DNA from: Nitrosomonas sp.
GTDB lineage: Bacteria; Pseudomonadota; Gammaproteobacteria; Burkholderiales; Nitrosomonadaceae
Assembly (NCBI GenBank): GCA_016708955.1
Contig: JADJES010000003.1
Coordinates: 62,001 to 126,000, forward strand
Reading direction: 5' to 3'
Length of the DNA: 64,000 nt
Below the pieces are notes generated by a model. The model had not been told where the DNA came from and ran no database searches. It worked only from the letters and a program-made list of their open reading frames with translations. This document shows positions 9,112-18,146 of this stretch, piece after piece; the first letter of the stretch is position 1; every line of letters starts with the position of its first letter. Made by a program: the position numbers and the translations under genes.

Positions 9112-9621
9112 TCACCTCACATTCCCCGATTCTGCCGCCACATAAGCTGATTCCTCAGTAATGGTGATAGAGATATCCATCGTGCGTTGTACCAATGTAG
9201 CCAGTGCCTGAATGTTTGGCCATTGAAATTGGAAAATGGCTGCGGTCAGTTCGTTGAATTTTGCTTTTTCCTGCATCCACCAGACATTCGATTTGGAGTT
9301 AAAGCTATACACTTTGACGGTTTGTGCGATCCGGGTGGCTTTCTTGATTCGATCCGGGGCGGGTTCTCCGACATCGATCCATAACGCAATCCGGCCATCC
9401 GGGGTGTGTGCCCATAGGTCGGGCTCTTCTGCGGTACTCAATCCTTTGCTGAGCACTAGGGATTCTTGTGCATTGATACAAAACGCCAGCATGCGCACCA
9501 TCATGCGCTCGAGCGTCTCGGAGGGATGTTGGGCAATGGTCAGGTTGAGCGTATCGTAATAATTACGATTGAGGTCGGTCAGTGCAATTTTAAATTTGTA
9601 GATGGTGGGTTTGAGTGCCAC
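9112..9621 (-). CDS. yaeQ: YaeQ family protein
   Basis: Starting at GTG 9621, with AGGA six bases upstream, the protein begins VALKPTIYKFKIAL, which matches the family's conserved N-terminus; 169 residues, close to E. coli YaeQ. An in-frame ATG at 9669 would add 16 residues encoded inside a dispersed repeat and is less likely. Further family features are NLTIAQHPSETLERMMVRM, ALWIDVGEP and VWW. YaeQ has a PD-(D/E)XK nuclease-like fold, but its reaction is not established. It appears monocistronic. Confidence 0.85.
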   Translation of the reverse strand: MALKPTIYKFKIALTDLNRNYYDTLNLTIAQHPSETLERMMVRMLAFCINAQESLVLSKGLSTAEEPDLWAHTPDGRIALWIDVGEPAPDRIKKATRIAQTVKVYSFNSKSNVWWMQEKAKFNELTAAIFQFQWPNIQALATLVQRTMDISITITEESAYVAAESGNVR

Positions 9622-9639
9622 AGATGTTCCTGTATCGTA

Positions 9640-9752
9640 AGGGGCTATTGAATAAGCCCGGTTTGTCATTCCGGGCGCTGTGGGGAATCTTTGGCGATTA
9701 GCGCTATAGATTTCTCGCTACGCTCGGAATGACAGTTATTCCGAGGATTCTT
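9640..9752. repeat. dispersed palindromic repeat (MITE-like), copy A
   Basis: This 113-bp stretch shares the core GTCATTCC ... GGAATCTTT ... ATAGATTTCTCGCTACGCTC ... AATGACA.TTATTC, in the same orientation, with the repeat at 33841-33952. Its terminal inverted repeats are degraded compared with that copy. It lies between yaeQ and the DUF2959 gene. Confidence 0.7.
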
Positions 9753-9760
9753 GAGAGTGT

Positions 9761-10405
9761 TTATTTTTCCATCGTGCTGATAAACGCATTCGCTTCATTA
9801 ATCGATTGTTCCATGGAAACAACCAGTGCAGATACATCTGACTTAATCGTGCTCAATTCTCCTTTGAGTGAGGCGATGGCGCGTGCATTGAGATTGTGTT
9901 TGAGAAACATGACCTGATCGTTAAACACGGTGAGGATCGGTTCAATCTTGGATTCCGCCTGTTTCATCGAAGTAATTAACTGGCGATAATGCTTTTGCGT
10001 GGTGCTGAGTTTCTTCTGGCTGCTTTGTTTCATCGCGGTGCTGCTGTATTGCGTGATTTCCTGTTTCCATTCGGTAAATAATGCTTCAGAGACGCTTTCA
10101 ATATCGGCGATGCGGCTTCTGACTTCCTCGGCTTTAGCGACACTGGCTTCATAGGCGTCGTTCAGCCTTTGATAAGTGGCTTCAAGATCACCGCCATCAA
10201 AGTTGGTGGCGGCAGTAAATTGTTCCAAGGCTGACTTGAATTGTTCTTTGGTTTCTTCTTGTGTGTCGCGTGCTTTTTCAACCCGGTATACCATCACATC
10301 GCGTTTCGGGATGCCGACTTTCTCCAGGCCCTCGAGATACATCGTGGCGCAAGCTGTCAGCATCAAGAATAATGAAAGAATGAGTAGCCGATACAGATAA
10401 TTCAT
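9761..10405 (-). CDS. DUF2959 lipoprotein
   Basis: 214 residues from ATG 10405. The N-terminus is a lipoprotein signal with a lipobox (LTACA, Cys at about residue 19). The rest is strongly helical and charged, probably coiled coil, with the DUF2959 pattern (GIPKRDVMVYRVEKARDTQEETKEQF near the start, a Phe-rich FTAATNFDGGDLE segment and VFNDQVMFLKHNLNARAI later). It is predicted to be anchored in the outer or inner membrane facing the periplasm. Function unknown. Same strand as the lipid genes upstream, with 61 bp between it and the kinase gene. Confidence 0.75.
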   Translation of the reverse strand: MNYLYRLLILSLFLMLTACATMYLEGLEKVGIPKRDVMVYRVEKARDTQEETKEQFKSALEQFTAATNFDGGDLEATYQRLNDAYEASVAKAEEVRSRIADIESVSEALFTEWKQEITQYSSTAMKQSSQKKLSTTQKHYRQLITSMKQAESKIEPILTVFNDQVMFLKHNLNARAIASLKGELSTIKSDVSALVVSMEQSINEANAFISTMEK

Positions 10406-10466
10406 GTTTGTCTCCATTAAAAAGTCCGTAGATTGTTGAGCTTTGTTATCTTTTGAAGCGCTGGAT

Positions 10467-12461
10467 TTAGCGCAATACTCCCCGTCGCATCAACCGCCAG
10501 GCAACTTTTAAACCCCACAGGATGGGATGACGGCGCAGCATCGGAGTAATTTCCACGCTGACACCCGTGTGCCGCTCGATTTTCCAGGCAGCGTATTCGA
10601 CGCTATTGCTGAAAGTAAGTGTGGCTTTGGATAATCGCAAGATCGACAGGATTCTTCCTTGCCAACGGCGCAGCCGCCAAAGCCAGAGTGCTTTCCGCTG
10701 TGTTTCCGGAGTGGTCAGGCAGCGATATTTTCCATTTTCTTGTTTCTCCAATATACCTGTCAGCAGGGGGGCTGCCACTTCTGTCAGGCGGATCAGGGCA
10801 TTCAGGTTAGCCTGTGCCAGATGGCGTGCACGTGTTTCTCGCTCCGCGCGTAATTCGGCAGCGTAGGTGAGCATCAAGCAACGGGTCCAGATTTCTTCGA
10901 CGTCGAGTATGCCTGCTTCGAGTGTTTGTGCGCCGGATTTTAAAAAGGTGACGACCGAATGCGCGAGTGCCGCATAAATGCGCTCCCGTACGGAATCATC
11001 ACGGTAGTAGAGCAGCCGAGATGGTTGCGCAAAGCGTGCCCAGATATAGGGATGAAACCAGAGTTGCGCACCGCGCGCAAAATCACTGGTAGAAATGACG
11101 GCGTATTTGGCGCGTAACGTTCTTTCCTGATGCGGGATTTCCAGATAAAAAACATTGGGTGCCAGCCAGGCGTTTAAATTGGCCAAATAACGTTCGGGAT
11201 AAGCCTTGTGGTAGCTATCAACAATGACATACAGATCGACAATGCCTTCTTCCAGGCTAATGGCGGAATGCAGGCAGGAACCGTACAGAATCACCGCATC
11301 CAGTGATGTGCCGAAGCGCATGATGAGCGCATCCACCAAAGGAACGAGATCGGGCGATACCGTCTTTTTGCTTTCCCAAGCCACTTCGTTAATCAATCGA
11401 ACAGGCAGTTGCACAGCAGATGCGGTTTTGGAGCGAGTCATGGAAATCGTAGTGTCCTCTGGTACAAAAAATGTTACGGGATCCGTCGCGGAAATTTGCA
11501 AAGGTTCATGTGAGCTTGCAGATCGATATAATTCACCGTCCACAATATATTCGTCGTCCATTTGCAAGGTCAAGGAATGGGTATTATGGCTATAGTAGCC
11601 GTCGGTTTCTTGTAACACTTGGCCGCCGCCGGACAGTAATGGCCATACCGAACGCCACAGACGCTTAGGCTGTTGATTGACCAAAGTGACATGAAGCGGT
11701 GCCGGTTCTTTGCCCCAATACGGACGAATATTGAGTAACAAGCAATCCAATGCACTGACCAGTGCAAACAGATAAGTGCCCTGATGGGTTCGTCCATTCG
11801 CTTCCGTCATTGTCATGTTGACCGGCGCCCACTCGCTTTGCGGACGGCCAAGCAGCATACCGGCAATCATGCCGAAGAAGGATCGCAGCATAATCAGAAA
11901 AGTGAAAATGCTACCGGTGATTCCCAGTTGTTTGACCGGGCTGCGCGAAAATTTTACCCCGCGCGCCACCAGCCCAACCGCGAAGAACATGCCGTAAATC
12001 GGAGCCATTCCAGTTTGTTCGATTCGTAGCACCGGGCGTAGCACCAGCTTAGGCGCTGATGGTTTTAACAGATAATCGCGCAAGCGGTGTAATGCTTGTT
12101 CGGGTTTGCCCTGTATGCCCAGATCCAGTGGCGTCATGTTGGTGGTGCCACCGGGTATGACCATCAGCACGGGCCATTGCTCGGGTGTTAATATTTTAAA
12201 CAGATGACCGAGTATCGCATGCGTCGTGCCGTCACCGGCGACAACCACCAGTAAATCGATGTTTGCCCGGAGCAACTGCTCAATGGCACTTTTAAAAGTG
12301 ATTGCATCTGTGGCTTCGCAGACCATGATGCCGGGTATTTCATTCAATGCATTCTGGATAGCCGATTGACGTTTGCGCGTTTGGCCTCCCATTGGATTAA
12401 TCAGGCAGCCGATTTTGGCTGTTCCGGTTTTTAGTCGATCAATCCGTGCTTGTGATGTCAT
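10467..12461 (-). CDS. diacylglycerol-kinase domain fused to a Tam41-like nucleotidyltransferase
   Basis: 664 residues from ATG 12461 (the alternative ATG at 12551 overlaps the upstream gene). Residues about 1-330 are a DAGK/sphingosine-kinase-type catalytic domain: INPMGGQTRK, VVAGDGTTHAILG and IPGGTTNMTPLDLG bind nucleotide. Residues about 360-640 show a polymerase-beta-like nucleotidyltransferase: LYGSCLHS, an acidic DLYVIVDSY strand, then KYAVISTSDFARG and a PSRLLYY segment. That order recalls Tam41, the CTP:phosphatidate cytidylyltransferase. The fusion could therefore make phosphatidate and then CDP-diacylglycerol. The gene upstream encodes a CDP-alcohol phosphatidyltransferase, which supports a lipid role. 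The Tam41 assignment is by motif order only. Confidence 0.68.
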   Translation of the reverse strand: MTSQARIDRLKTGTAKIGCLINPMGGQTRKRQSAIQNALNEIPGIMVCEATDAITFKSAIEQLLRANIDLLVVVAGDGTTHAILGHLFKILTPEQWPVLMVIPGGTTNMTPLDLGIQGKPEQALHRLRDYLLKPSAPKLVLRPVLRIEQTGMAPIYGMFFAVGLVARGVKFSRSPVKQLGITGSIFTFLIMLRSFFGMIAGMLLGRPQSEWAPVNMTMTEANGRTHQGTYLFALVSALDCLLLNIRPYWGKEPAPLHVTLVNQQPKRLWRSVWPLLSGGGQVLQETDGYYSHNTHSLTLQMDDEYIVDGELYRSASSHEPLQISATDPVTFFVPEDTTISMTRSKTASAVQLPVRLINEVAWESKKTVSPDLVPLVDALIMRFGTSLDAVILYGSCLHSAISLEEGIVDLYVIVDSYHKAYPERYLANLNAWLAPNVFYLEIPHQERTLRAKYAVISTSDFARGAQLWFHPYIWARFAQPSRLLYYRDDSVRERIYAALAHSVVTFLKSGAQTLEAGILDVEEIWTRCLMLTYAAELRAERETRARHLAQANLNALIRLTEVAAPLLTGILEKQENGKYRCLTTPETQRKALWLWRLRRWQGRILSILRLSKATLTFSNSVEYAAWKIERHTGVSVEITPMLRRHPILWGLKVAWRLMRRGVLR

Positions 12462-12481
12462 TGGGCGCTGCTGCGTGTGGT

Positions 12482-13720
12482 TTAATGGGATGATACGGAA
12501 TAGGGTTTTCTCAAATTGATCGGCGCGCGTGTAAATATTTTGACTGCCCATATTTCCCGGTCACGCGCTGGATCGATATCCTGCAACCAGGACTTCAGTG
12601 TTCCCTCTTTCTGCTTGGTTTGCCAGCCGATCATCAAACGCCATATCAGTATCGCCGTGGAAATGACATGCCAGGCGACGACTAACAACAGTCCGAAATC
12701 AGGTTGATTAGTTAACCACCCATACGTGAGTAGAATCAGATTTGGATTACGCCGGGCAGTAATCAGCCGGTTAAATGAGTCTAATTTTTTCCAGATGAAC
12801 ATATCGAAAGATGCCAGCCAATACTGGAATGCGCCTTCGCATAAGCGTCCGCCCACATAACCTAAAAACATGAGCCACATCATTATTTCCAATCCGCTAA
12901 TGGGCGTAAGGGTGCTGGCCAAACCGGCCCCCCACGCCAGATACCACAGTGGCGGATGGATAATATCCAGACCATGATCCAGTACATCCCCCAGACGGCT
13001 GGAAGTTACGGTGACGCGTGCAAGCTTTCCATCCACGGTGTCGAGAAAGGTCATGAACCAACCCATGATCAGCCCAATACCAAAAAATCCGCCCCAGAAT
13101 GCTAATCCCGTCAGTATGGCGAGCACGATGCTGAGATAAGTAACATGATTCGGTTGCCAGCCTTGCCACACGCAATAATGTGTCACCCAGAATGCCGGTA
13201 GCGGCCAGACCCATTTGGTGACCAGATCGGTTACACCTTTATATGACCCGGAAAACAGTTCCTTTTCCAGTAACGGACGATTGGTTTCGCTGACAGGCAA
13301 AATGTAAGGCGGGTCTTTCTTTTTCAGATTTTGTTGAAAATCTATTTTTAGATCTTGCAGACCAATGCGCGGAATGATCAGCAATGCGAACTTATAATTC
13401 TGGCTTTTATTATTGTTAAGATTCCTGAGTAATTGCGGCGCTTGATTGCCATCGGTGCGTATCGCGGCAGGGCAACCTTCGTCATTGTATAAGGCGACTT
13501 TCTTGTTCAGCCCGAGCAATGCGGTCAAAACCCGGGCATCAAATAGAAAATTAGAATTCAAAAATAGAGCGGCCGCACTTGCAGGAATTTTTTCAGCATC
13601 ATCGACCAGTTTGATGTGCTCATGCGTTTGTAACATGCGCTGCAAACGCTCTCGGCCCGTTAATCCCCAAATGGTGATTTCACTTTCACCAAAAATATAA
13701 ATATAAGTTGAAGTCGACAT
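12482..13720 (-). CDS. CDP-alcohol phosphatidyltransferase family membrane protein with N-terminal extension
   Basis: 412 residues. The CDP-alcohol phosphatidyltransferase signature D..DG..AR........G...D...D is exact (DTVDGKLARV ... GDVLDHGLD, about residues 227-252). Several membrane segments surround it (about 195-225, 260-300 and 345-370). The first 150 residues are soluble and resemble the extra domain of bifunctional enzymes of the inositol-phosphate type, but without a clear nucleotidyltransferase motif. It should join a CDP-activated alcohol or CDP-diacylglycerol to an acceptor in the inner membrane. The substrate is unknown. It lies 20 bp upstream of the DAGK/Tam41-like gene, in an apparent operon with lptFG. 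Confidence 0.78.
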   Translation of the reverse strand: MSTSTYIYIFGESEITIWGLTGRERLQRMLQTHEHIKLVDDAEKIPASAAALFLNSNFLFDARVLTALLGLNKKVALYNDEGCPAAIRTDGNQAPQLLRNLNNNKSQNYKFALLIIPRIGLQDLKIDFQQNLKKKDPPYILPVSETNRPLLEKELFSGSYKGVTDLVTKWVWPLPAFWVTHYCVWQGWQPNHVTYLSIVLAILTGLAFWGGFFGIGLIMGWFMTFLDTVDGKLARVTVTSSRLGDVLDHGLDIIHPPLWYLAWGAGLASTLTPISGLEIMMWLMFLGYVGGRLCEGAFQYWLASFDMFIWKKLDSFNRLITARRNPNLILLTYGWLTNQPDFGLLLVVAWHVISTAILIWRLMIGWQTKQKEGTLKSWLQDIDPARDREIWAVKIFTRAPINLRKPYSVSSH

Positions 13721-13842
13721 GTGCTGTTGATATTGGATTCTGTCTGAACGAAATTAACGATTGAATTATTAATGTGATGAATAATGGATCATTCAAGGCT
13801 ACGCGATTTTAGATGTTTAGTGACAACAATAACAGATCGGTG

Positions 13843-14904
13843 TTAAAAAGTCCGGCGCAACCATACATTGGCCAGAATAATCATGAATAATCCAGGGACA
13901 AGCGCGATGAATGCCGGGTTTAGGCGAAATATCAGACCGGCATTGGCGATAATCTGGTCCAGCAAGTAAACGGCGATGCCGATCAGCGCAGCAAATACCA
14001 GTTTGTTGCTCAAACCGGTGCGGATCGATCCAAATACAAATGGAATGGATAACAGCAGCATGGCTACCGTCATCAGCGCACTGCCAACTTTTCGCCATAA
14101 CGCCAATGCATAGGAATCCGCATCTTGACCGGTGCTGCGTAGAAATTCCACATGCCGAACCAATTCGAGTGGCGACAGGCTTTCGGGTGGTTTGGTGAGC
14201 GTTAGGATATCTTCCGGATTCAGAAAAGAGTTCCAATTTAATGTATTGAAGCGGGTTGCTAAAATTTGCTCATCTTTAAATGTTCTGACAACGACATTGC
14301 TTAATTCCCAGATATCGTCATCGATAATGTCCGCATATTGCGCCAAGGTATGTGTGAGTAAGAAACCTTCCTGGTCCAGTTGCAGGATTTCAATATCCAC
14401 CGCTCTTTTGGCATGTGACATATGACCGATGCGCAGGATATTTTGCTCGTTGCGCGTCCAGATTCCCAGGGTTTTACCTAATTCAGCACTTTGCTCCAGC
14501 GCGATAGCCCGATAAGTAATCGCTTTTTGTTGCAGCTGGGCTGCCACAAATTGATCTAGAATGGCGACGCTCAGCAGCAGTAAAATACCGACGCTCAATG
14601 GCGCAAGACTGATGCGAAGCGGTGACAGTCCGGCAACGCGCATAGCGATTAATTCGGAATTCACGGCCAGTTTTCCAAGTGCAACGACCGTGCCTAATAA
14701 AGCAATAAAAGGTGCGATCTGAATAAATCTGCGTGGCAAGAGCATCGCTGTGTAAAGAAAAGCATCTTTGACGCGATAAGTGCCTCTGCCGACATCATCC
14801 AATTGATCTAATAAATCGAAGAAACTGAATAATGGAAGCAGAACCGAGGTGGCAATCATGAAGCCAATCAGTACTTGGTAAGCGATATAGCGATAAATGA
14901 TCAT
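13843..14904 (-). CDS. lptG: LPS export permease LptG
   Basis: 353 residues from ATG 14904, which overlaps the lptF stop (ATGA). A longer in-frame start at 14988 lies inside lptF and is rejected. The protein has the YjgP/YjgQ plan: three N-terminal membrane segments, a periplasmic beta-jellyroll domain (about 135-265) and three C-terminal segments, with MRVAGLSPLRI in the first cytoplasmic loop. LptG pairs with LptF and the ATPase LptB to extract LPS from the inner membrane. lptB is not in the window. Confidence 0.92.
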   Translation of the reverse strand: MIIYRYIAYQVLIGFMIATSVLLPLFSFFDLLDQLDDVGRGTYRVKDAFLYTAMLLPRRFIQIAPFIALLGTVVALGKLAVNSELIAMRVAGLSPLRISLAPLSVGILLLLSVAILDQFVAAQLQQKAITYRAIALEQSAELGKTLGIWTRNEQNILRIGHMSHAKRAVDIEILQLDQEGFLLTHTLAQYADIIDDDIWELSNVVVRTFKDEQILATRFNTLNWNSFLNPEDILTLTKPPESLSPLELVRHVEFLRSTGQDADSYALALWRKVGSALMTVAMLLLSIPFVFGSIRTGLSNKLVFAALIGIAVYLLDQIIANAGLIFRLNPAFIALVPGLFMIILANVWLRRTF

Positions 14905-15983
14905 TGTGGGCGCGGGAATTGTCTTTGCCTTGTTGATATCTGTGCGTAGATACCAAGCGCTGTTAGCATAAGCAGATAGAGCCACCAAACACCCGGCATG
15001 CTGCCAACGACACCTTGTTCAACCCAGGTTTTGGCCAATCCAGTAAAGTTATAATAGGCGGCGAAAACGAGTGCTGCGATCAGATACGTTCGATCGGTTT
15101 TATCATGGCGCGGGGTGCTACGAATAAATGTCACTGCAATCAAAGCCAACAGTATTGTAGCGAGCGGGCGGGAAATTCGCCATTGCAATTCAGCGATATC
15201 ACGCGGCTGATCGGATTCCCAAAGTGTTCTTGTGGCGGCAGCCTTGCGCCGGTAATTCAGAACATAGTCGCTATCAATAAAATAAGTCATGGCTTTGAAC
15301 TGAATAACATCATCAATGCTGGCTGTGCTGGTTAATTGATAAATCATACCTTCGGATAGCCGGATGTGCGGTCTGAGTTCCGGTTCTGACGGTTGAATTT
15401 GGCTAGCTCGCTTGGCGATGACAATTTCGCTGCTGTCTGGCTTCTTGATATAGTGAAAAATATACTGCATTTGCTTGTCTGTGTCATTCTTGCTGCGCAC
15501 ATAGACGATTCTGCCGGTCCGTTCGCTTCCATGAAAACGCCCGGCCTGAAACCGGTTTGTATTTAATTCGGCCTCTGCTTGTGCGTCCAGAATGTAACTT
15601 TCCGCATAGGCCCAAGGACGAACATAGGATGAAAGCATGCCGCTGACAATTCCAACCGGTATCGCCACTGTTAGTACGGTCAGGACAATGCGTGTCCCGC
15701 TGACGCCGACAGAACGAATGACATTCAGTTCTTGATCTTTGTTGAGTCTGCCGAGACCTATGATGACCGAAATATAGAGCGCGATGGGGATTAATACCTC
15801 TAGTGCAATCAGTGTTTTTAAAAAAACCAGTTTCAGCAGGGCGGCGATTCCTAAAGTTTCAGTGACAGCTCCCGCCAAAAGCCGTGCGCTACTGAAGCTG
15901 GCAAATAAACCGACCAGAATAAGAATGACTACCGTGAAGGGTAGCAATATCTCGCGTGCGATATACCGTTCAATTAATTTCAT
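14901..15983 (-). CDS. lptF: LPS export permease LptF
   Basis: 360 residues. It begins KLIERYIAREILLPF, typical of LptF, and shows GRLNKDQELNVIRSVGVS, the coupling helix of the family, then a periplasmic domain (about 135-260) and C-terminal membrane segments. First gene of the lptF-lptG pair; the two overlap by four bases. 63 bp upstream lies the end of the nucleotidyltransferase gene, on the same strand. Confidence 0.92.
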   Translation of the reverse strand: MKLIERYIAREILLPFTVVILILVGLFASFSSARLLAGAVTETLGIAALLKLVFLKTLIALEVLIPIALYISVIIGLGRLNKDQELNVIRSVGVSGTRIVLTVLTVAIPVGIVSGMLSSYVRPWAYAESYILDAQAEAELNTNRFQAGRFHGSERTGRIVYVRSKNDTDKQMQYIFHYIKKPDSSEIVIAKRASQIQPSEPELRPHIRLSEGMIYQLTSTASIDDVIQFKAMTYFIDSDYVLNYRRKAAATRTLWESDQPRDIAELQWRISRPLATILLALIAVTFIRSTPRHDKTDRTYLIAALVFAAYYNFTGLAKTWVEQGVVGSMPGVWWLYLLMLTALGIYAQISTRQRQFPRPQ

Positions 15984-16046
15984 AAATCTGTGTGATTAAG
16001 ATGATTGATGGTATGGCAAATAGTATTAACGAGAGCAGGTGGCAGA

Positions 16047-16892
16047 TCACTCAATAGATTGCGTGTTACTGGGAAAAGAGTGTGGCTTTTTCTTGAGTAT
16101 GGATTCGGCAAGCACTAAATCTTCGACTTTATCGACATCGACACCGGCTCGTGGATCGTCAAGCATGATGCCCTGTATTTTTACCCCGGATTTTTCGGAT
16201 ACGGCTTGCAATCCTTTTTGCAATGTGAGAAATCCAAACAAATACGACAATACCATCTTGAATCCAAGTACTTGGGCGATTAGTCGCCAGGGGCGTTTGC
16301 GCAAATCCTCGGCTTGCCGCCAGAATCTGATCAATGCCCGTCCTTGTGGGTTAAAAGTAAACAGATTGCAGCCGCAAAATCCGCCGTCGCGTAGGCGAAT
16401 AACAGTGCGTTTGGAACCGGGGAATGCGGCGGCGATATCTTGTTGCCTGACCAAACCAACTGTGGCATCACCCTGGATTGCCAGGGAGCTCCGCAAAAAA
16501 CTTTGTACCATATCGGGTGTTAGCAAGGCATGATCTGCGGTGGTTAATAATACCGGCGTATCGCTGGGTATTTGACTCAGACCACTTTCGGCGCTACGGC
16601 TGGGGGAATCCAGATTCGGTATCCAAGTCACTTGCCCGGAAGCAATGCGCTGTTTTAATTCCGGGCAATGCATGTGCAGAGATTCGGGAGGACCGCAAAG
16701 GATGACTGTGGTGATCAGATCGCAAGCTGCCAGCGTATCCAGAACACGGATAACCATCGGAATACCATCCACAGGAGCAAAAGCTTTGCAGGCGGCGCCG
16801 GTGTGCTGCGTGATAGGGTCTTTGTTGGTACGGTCGGCAGCCAGAACCAGTGCGGCGAATCGCTGCGGTGATGAATAAGATTCATCGGTCAC
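16047..16892 (-). CDS. MobA-like NTP-transferase domain protein
   Basis: 281 residues with a nucleotidyltransferase fold of the GT-A/MobA type: ALVLAADRTNKDP near the start (a degenerate form of the usual LAGG glycine-rich loop), DGIPMVIRVLDTL and LLTTADHALLTPDMV with the metal-binding aspartate. It should transfer a nucleotide to a phosphorylated sugar or alcohol. The end of the GNAT-like gene overlaps its start by four bases (16889-16892). Given the CDP-alcohol phosphatidyltransferase nearby, it may make the CDP-activated head group, but this is an inference. A molybdenum cofactor role is less likely, because no mob or moa gene is near. Confidence 0.72.
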   Translation of the reverse strand: MTDESYSSPQRFAALVLAADRTNKDPITQHTGAACKAFAPVDGIPMVIRVLDTLAACDLITTVILCGPPESLHMHCPELKQRIASGQVTWIPNLDSPSRSAESGLSQIPSDTPVLLTTADHALLTPDMVQSFLRSSLAIQGDATVGLVRQQDIAAAFPGSKRTVIRLRDGGFCGCNLFTFNPQGRALIRFWRQAEDLRKRPWRLIAQVLGFKMVLSYLFGFLTLQKGLQAVSEKSGVKIQGIMLDDPRAGVDVDKVEDLVLAESILKKKPHSFPSNTQSIE

Positions 16893-18040
16893 AATGTTTT
16901 TCCATAAATGCGATAACGCTTGTATTGCTCGCTGCCTATGCTGTCGAGGATACTGCGCATCGCGACGTTATCTTCAAGTATCCATGACATTTCAACTTCT
17001 TCAATGCCGCGAGCAATTCCTGCTTGACGTGGCGCATCAATGACCAGGCAAGCCAATGCCAAGCCCAGCGGTGTATTGTGAAATTGTTTGCGCACGCCCA
17101 TCAGCGGTATGCGGCCTGTCCGTATTTCTTGATTTCTGATTTTTTTGATCATTTTGAGCCAGCCAAACGGAAACAGATTCCCGTTTAATTCGATCAAAAC
17201 CTCGTTGAGATTGGGTAAACTCACCATAAATGCCGCAGCATTGCCATCGACTTCTGCAATCTGGATGAATTCATCAGGCAGCAACAGGCGCAGGCTGGTG
17301 CCCAGTTCGGCAAATTCTTCCCGGGTAAAGGGAATGAAGCCCCAGTTATCGGACCAGGCGTCGTTAAAAATATCCCGCAACGTTTCCATTTCTTCATCAA
17401 AATTATTACGTTGTAATGTACGTAATTTTATCTTTGAAGAAAATCGATTGATCATAACCTGCATGACGCGGGGTATTTCAAAATCGACCCGGACCTTATA
17501 AGCCAGTAAATCTTTAGCGGGAAGATAGCCTTGCTCTTCCAGTAAACGGCCGTACCAGCGCGGCGAATGCGGCATCATGATGACCGGCGGCGTGTCAAAT
17601 CCATCGACCAGAATGCCGCATTCCTGGTTAATAGAGAGATTGAACGGGCCGCTCACATGGCGCGTCTGCCGGGAAGCCAGCCAGGCCTCGGCATTCAGTA
17701 TTAGCGCTGCAAAAACTTCTGAATCGTCGATACATTCCAACAGACCAAAGTGGCCGGTATCTGCACCGTAGCGCTCCCGGTGCAGCGTATCGATCTGTGC
17801 ACTGATTCGCCCAACCGGTTGACCATTCTGATAGGCGACCCAAGCTTGCCATTCACCATGTTTAAAAAAAGGATTGAAGCGGGAAAAATGGAAGCGTCGT
17901 TCCAGGCGTAAAGGCGGTACCCACAATGGGTCGTTGGCGTAGATGTGCCAGGGTACATCAATAAATTTGCTCATGTCACGATAAGACATTACCGGACGCA
18001 CCGTTACTTTGGAACCAGCCGGTTTATCGTGTGTATTCAT
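16889..18040 (-). CDS. GNAT-like protein of unknown substrate
   Basis: 383 residues, soluble. The N-terminal half (IDVPWHIYANDPLWVPPLR, then a GRISAQID strand) and the C-terminal half both resemble acyl-CoA N-acetyltransferase folds; the family is widespread in proteobacteria but without a known substrate. A conserved NLSINQECGILVDGFDTPP block lies in the middle. It is translationally coupled to the NTP-transferase gene downstream, so it probably acts in the same lipid or sugar modification pathway. Confidence 0.65.
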   Translation of the reverse strand: MNTHDKPAGSKVTVRPVMSYRDMSKFIDVPWHIYANDPLWVPPLRLERRFHFSRFNPFFKHGEWQAWVAYQNGQPVGRISAQIDTLHRERYGADTGHFGLLECIDDSEVFAALILNAEAWLASRQTRHVSGPFNLSINQECGILVDGFDTPPVIMMPHSPRWYGRLLEEQGYLPAKDLLAYKVRVDFEIPRVMQVMINRFSSKIKLRTLQRNNFDEEMETLRDIFNDAWSDNWGFIPFTREEFAELGTSLRLLLPDEFIQIAEVDGNAAAFMVSLPNLNEVLIELNGNLFPFGWLKMIKKIRNQEIRTGRIPLMGVRKQFHNTPLGLALACLVIDAPRQAGIARGIEEVEMSWILEDNVAMRSILDSIGSEQYKRYRIYGKTL

Positions 18041-18146
18041 GGCAGACGAATGATGTGGATTTAATGTTAATGCACTGGATTATGAGTCTTTCGCGAGACA
18101 ATCCGGAATCACTGCCAATTGCATCAAATGTATGGCGATGAAGTTT

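Noticed and set aside
9622..9669. Longer ATG start for yaeQ
   Set aside because: The added 16 residues lie in a dispersed repeat, and the GTG start gives the conserved N-terminus with a good ribosome site.
14905..14988. Longer start for lptG
   Set aside because: It lies in the lptF coding region; the ATGA overlap start at 14904 gives the conserved N-terminus.
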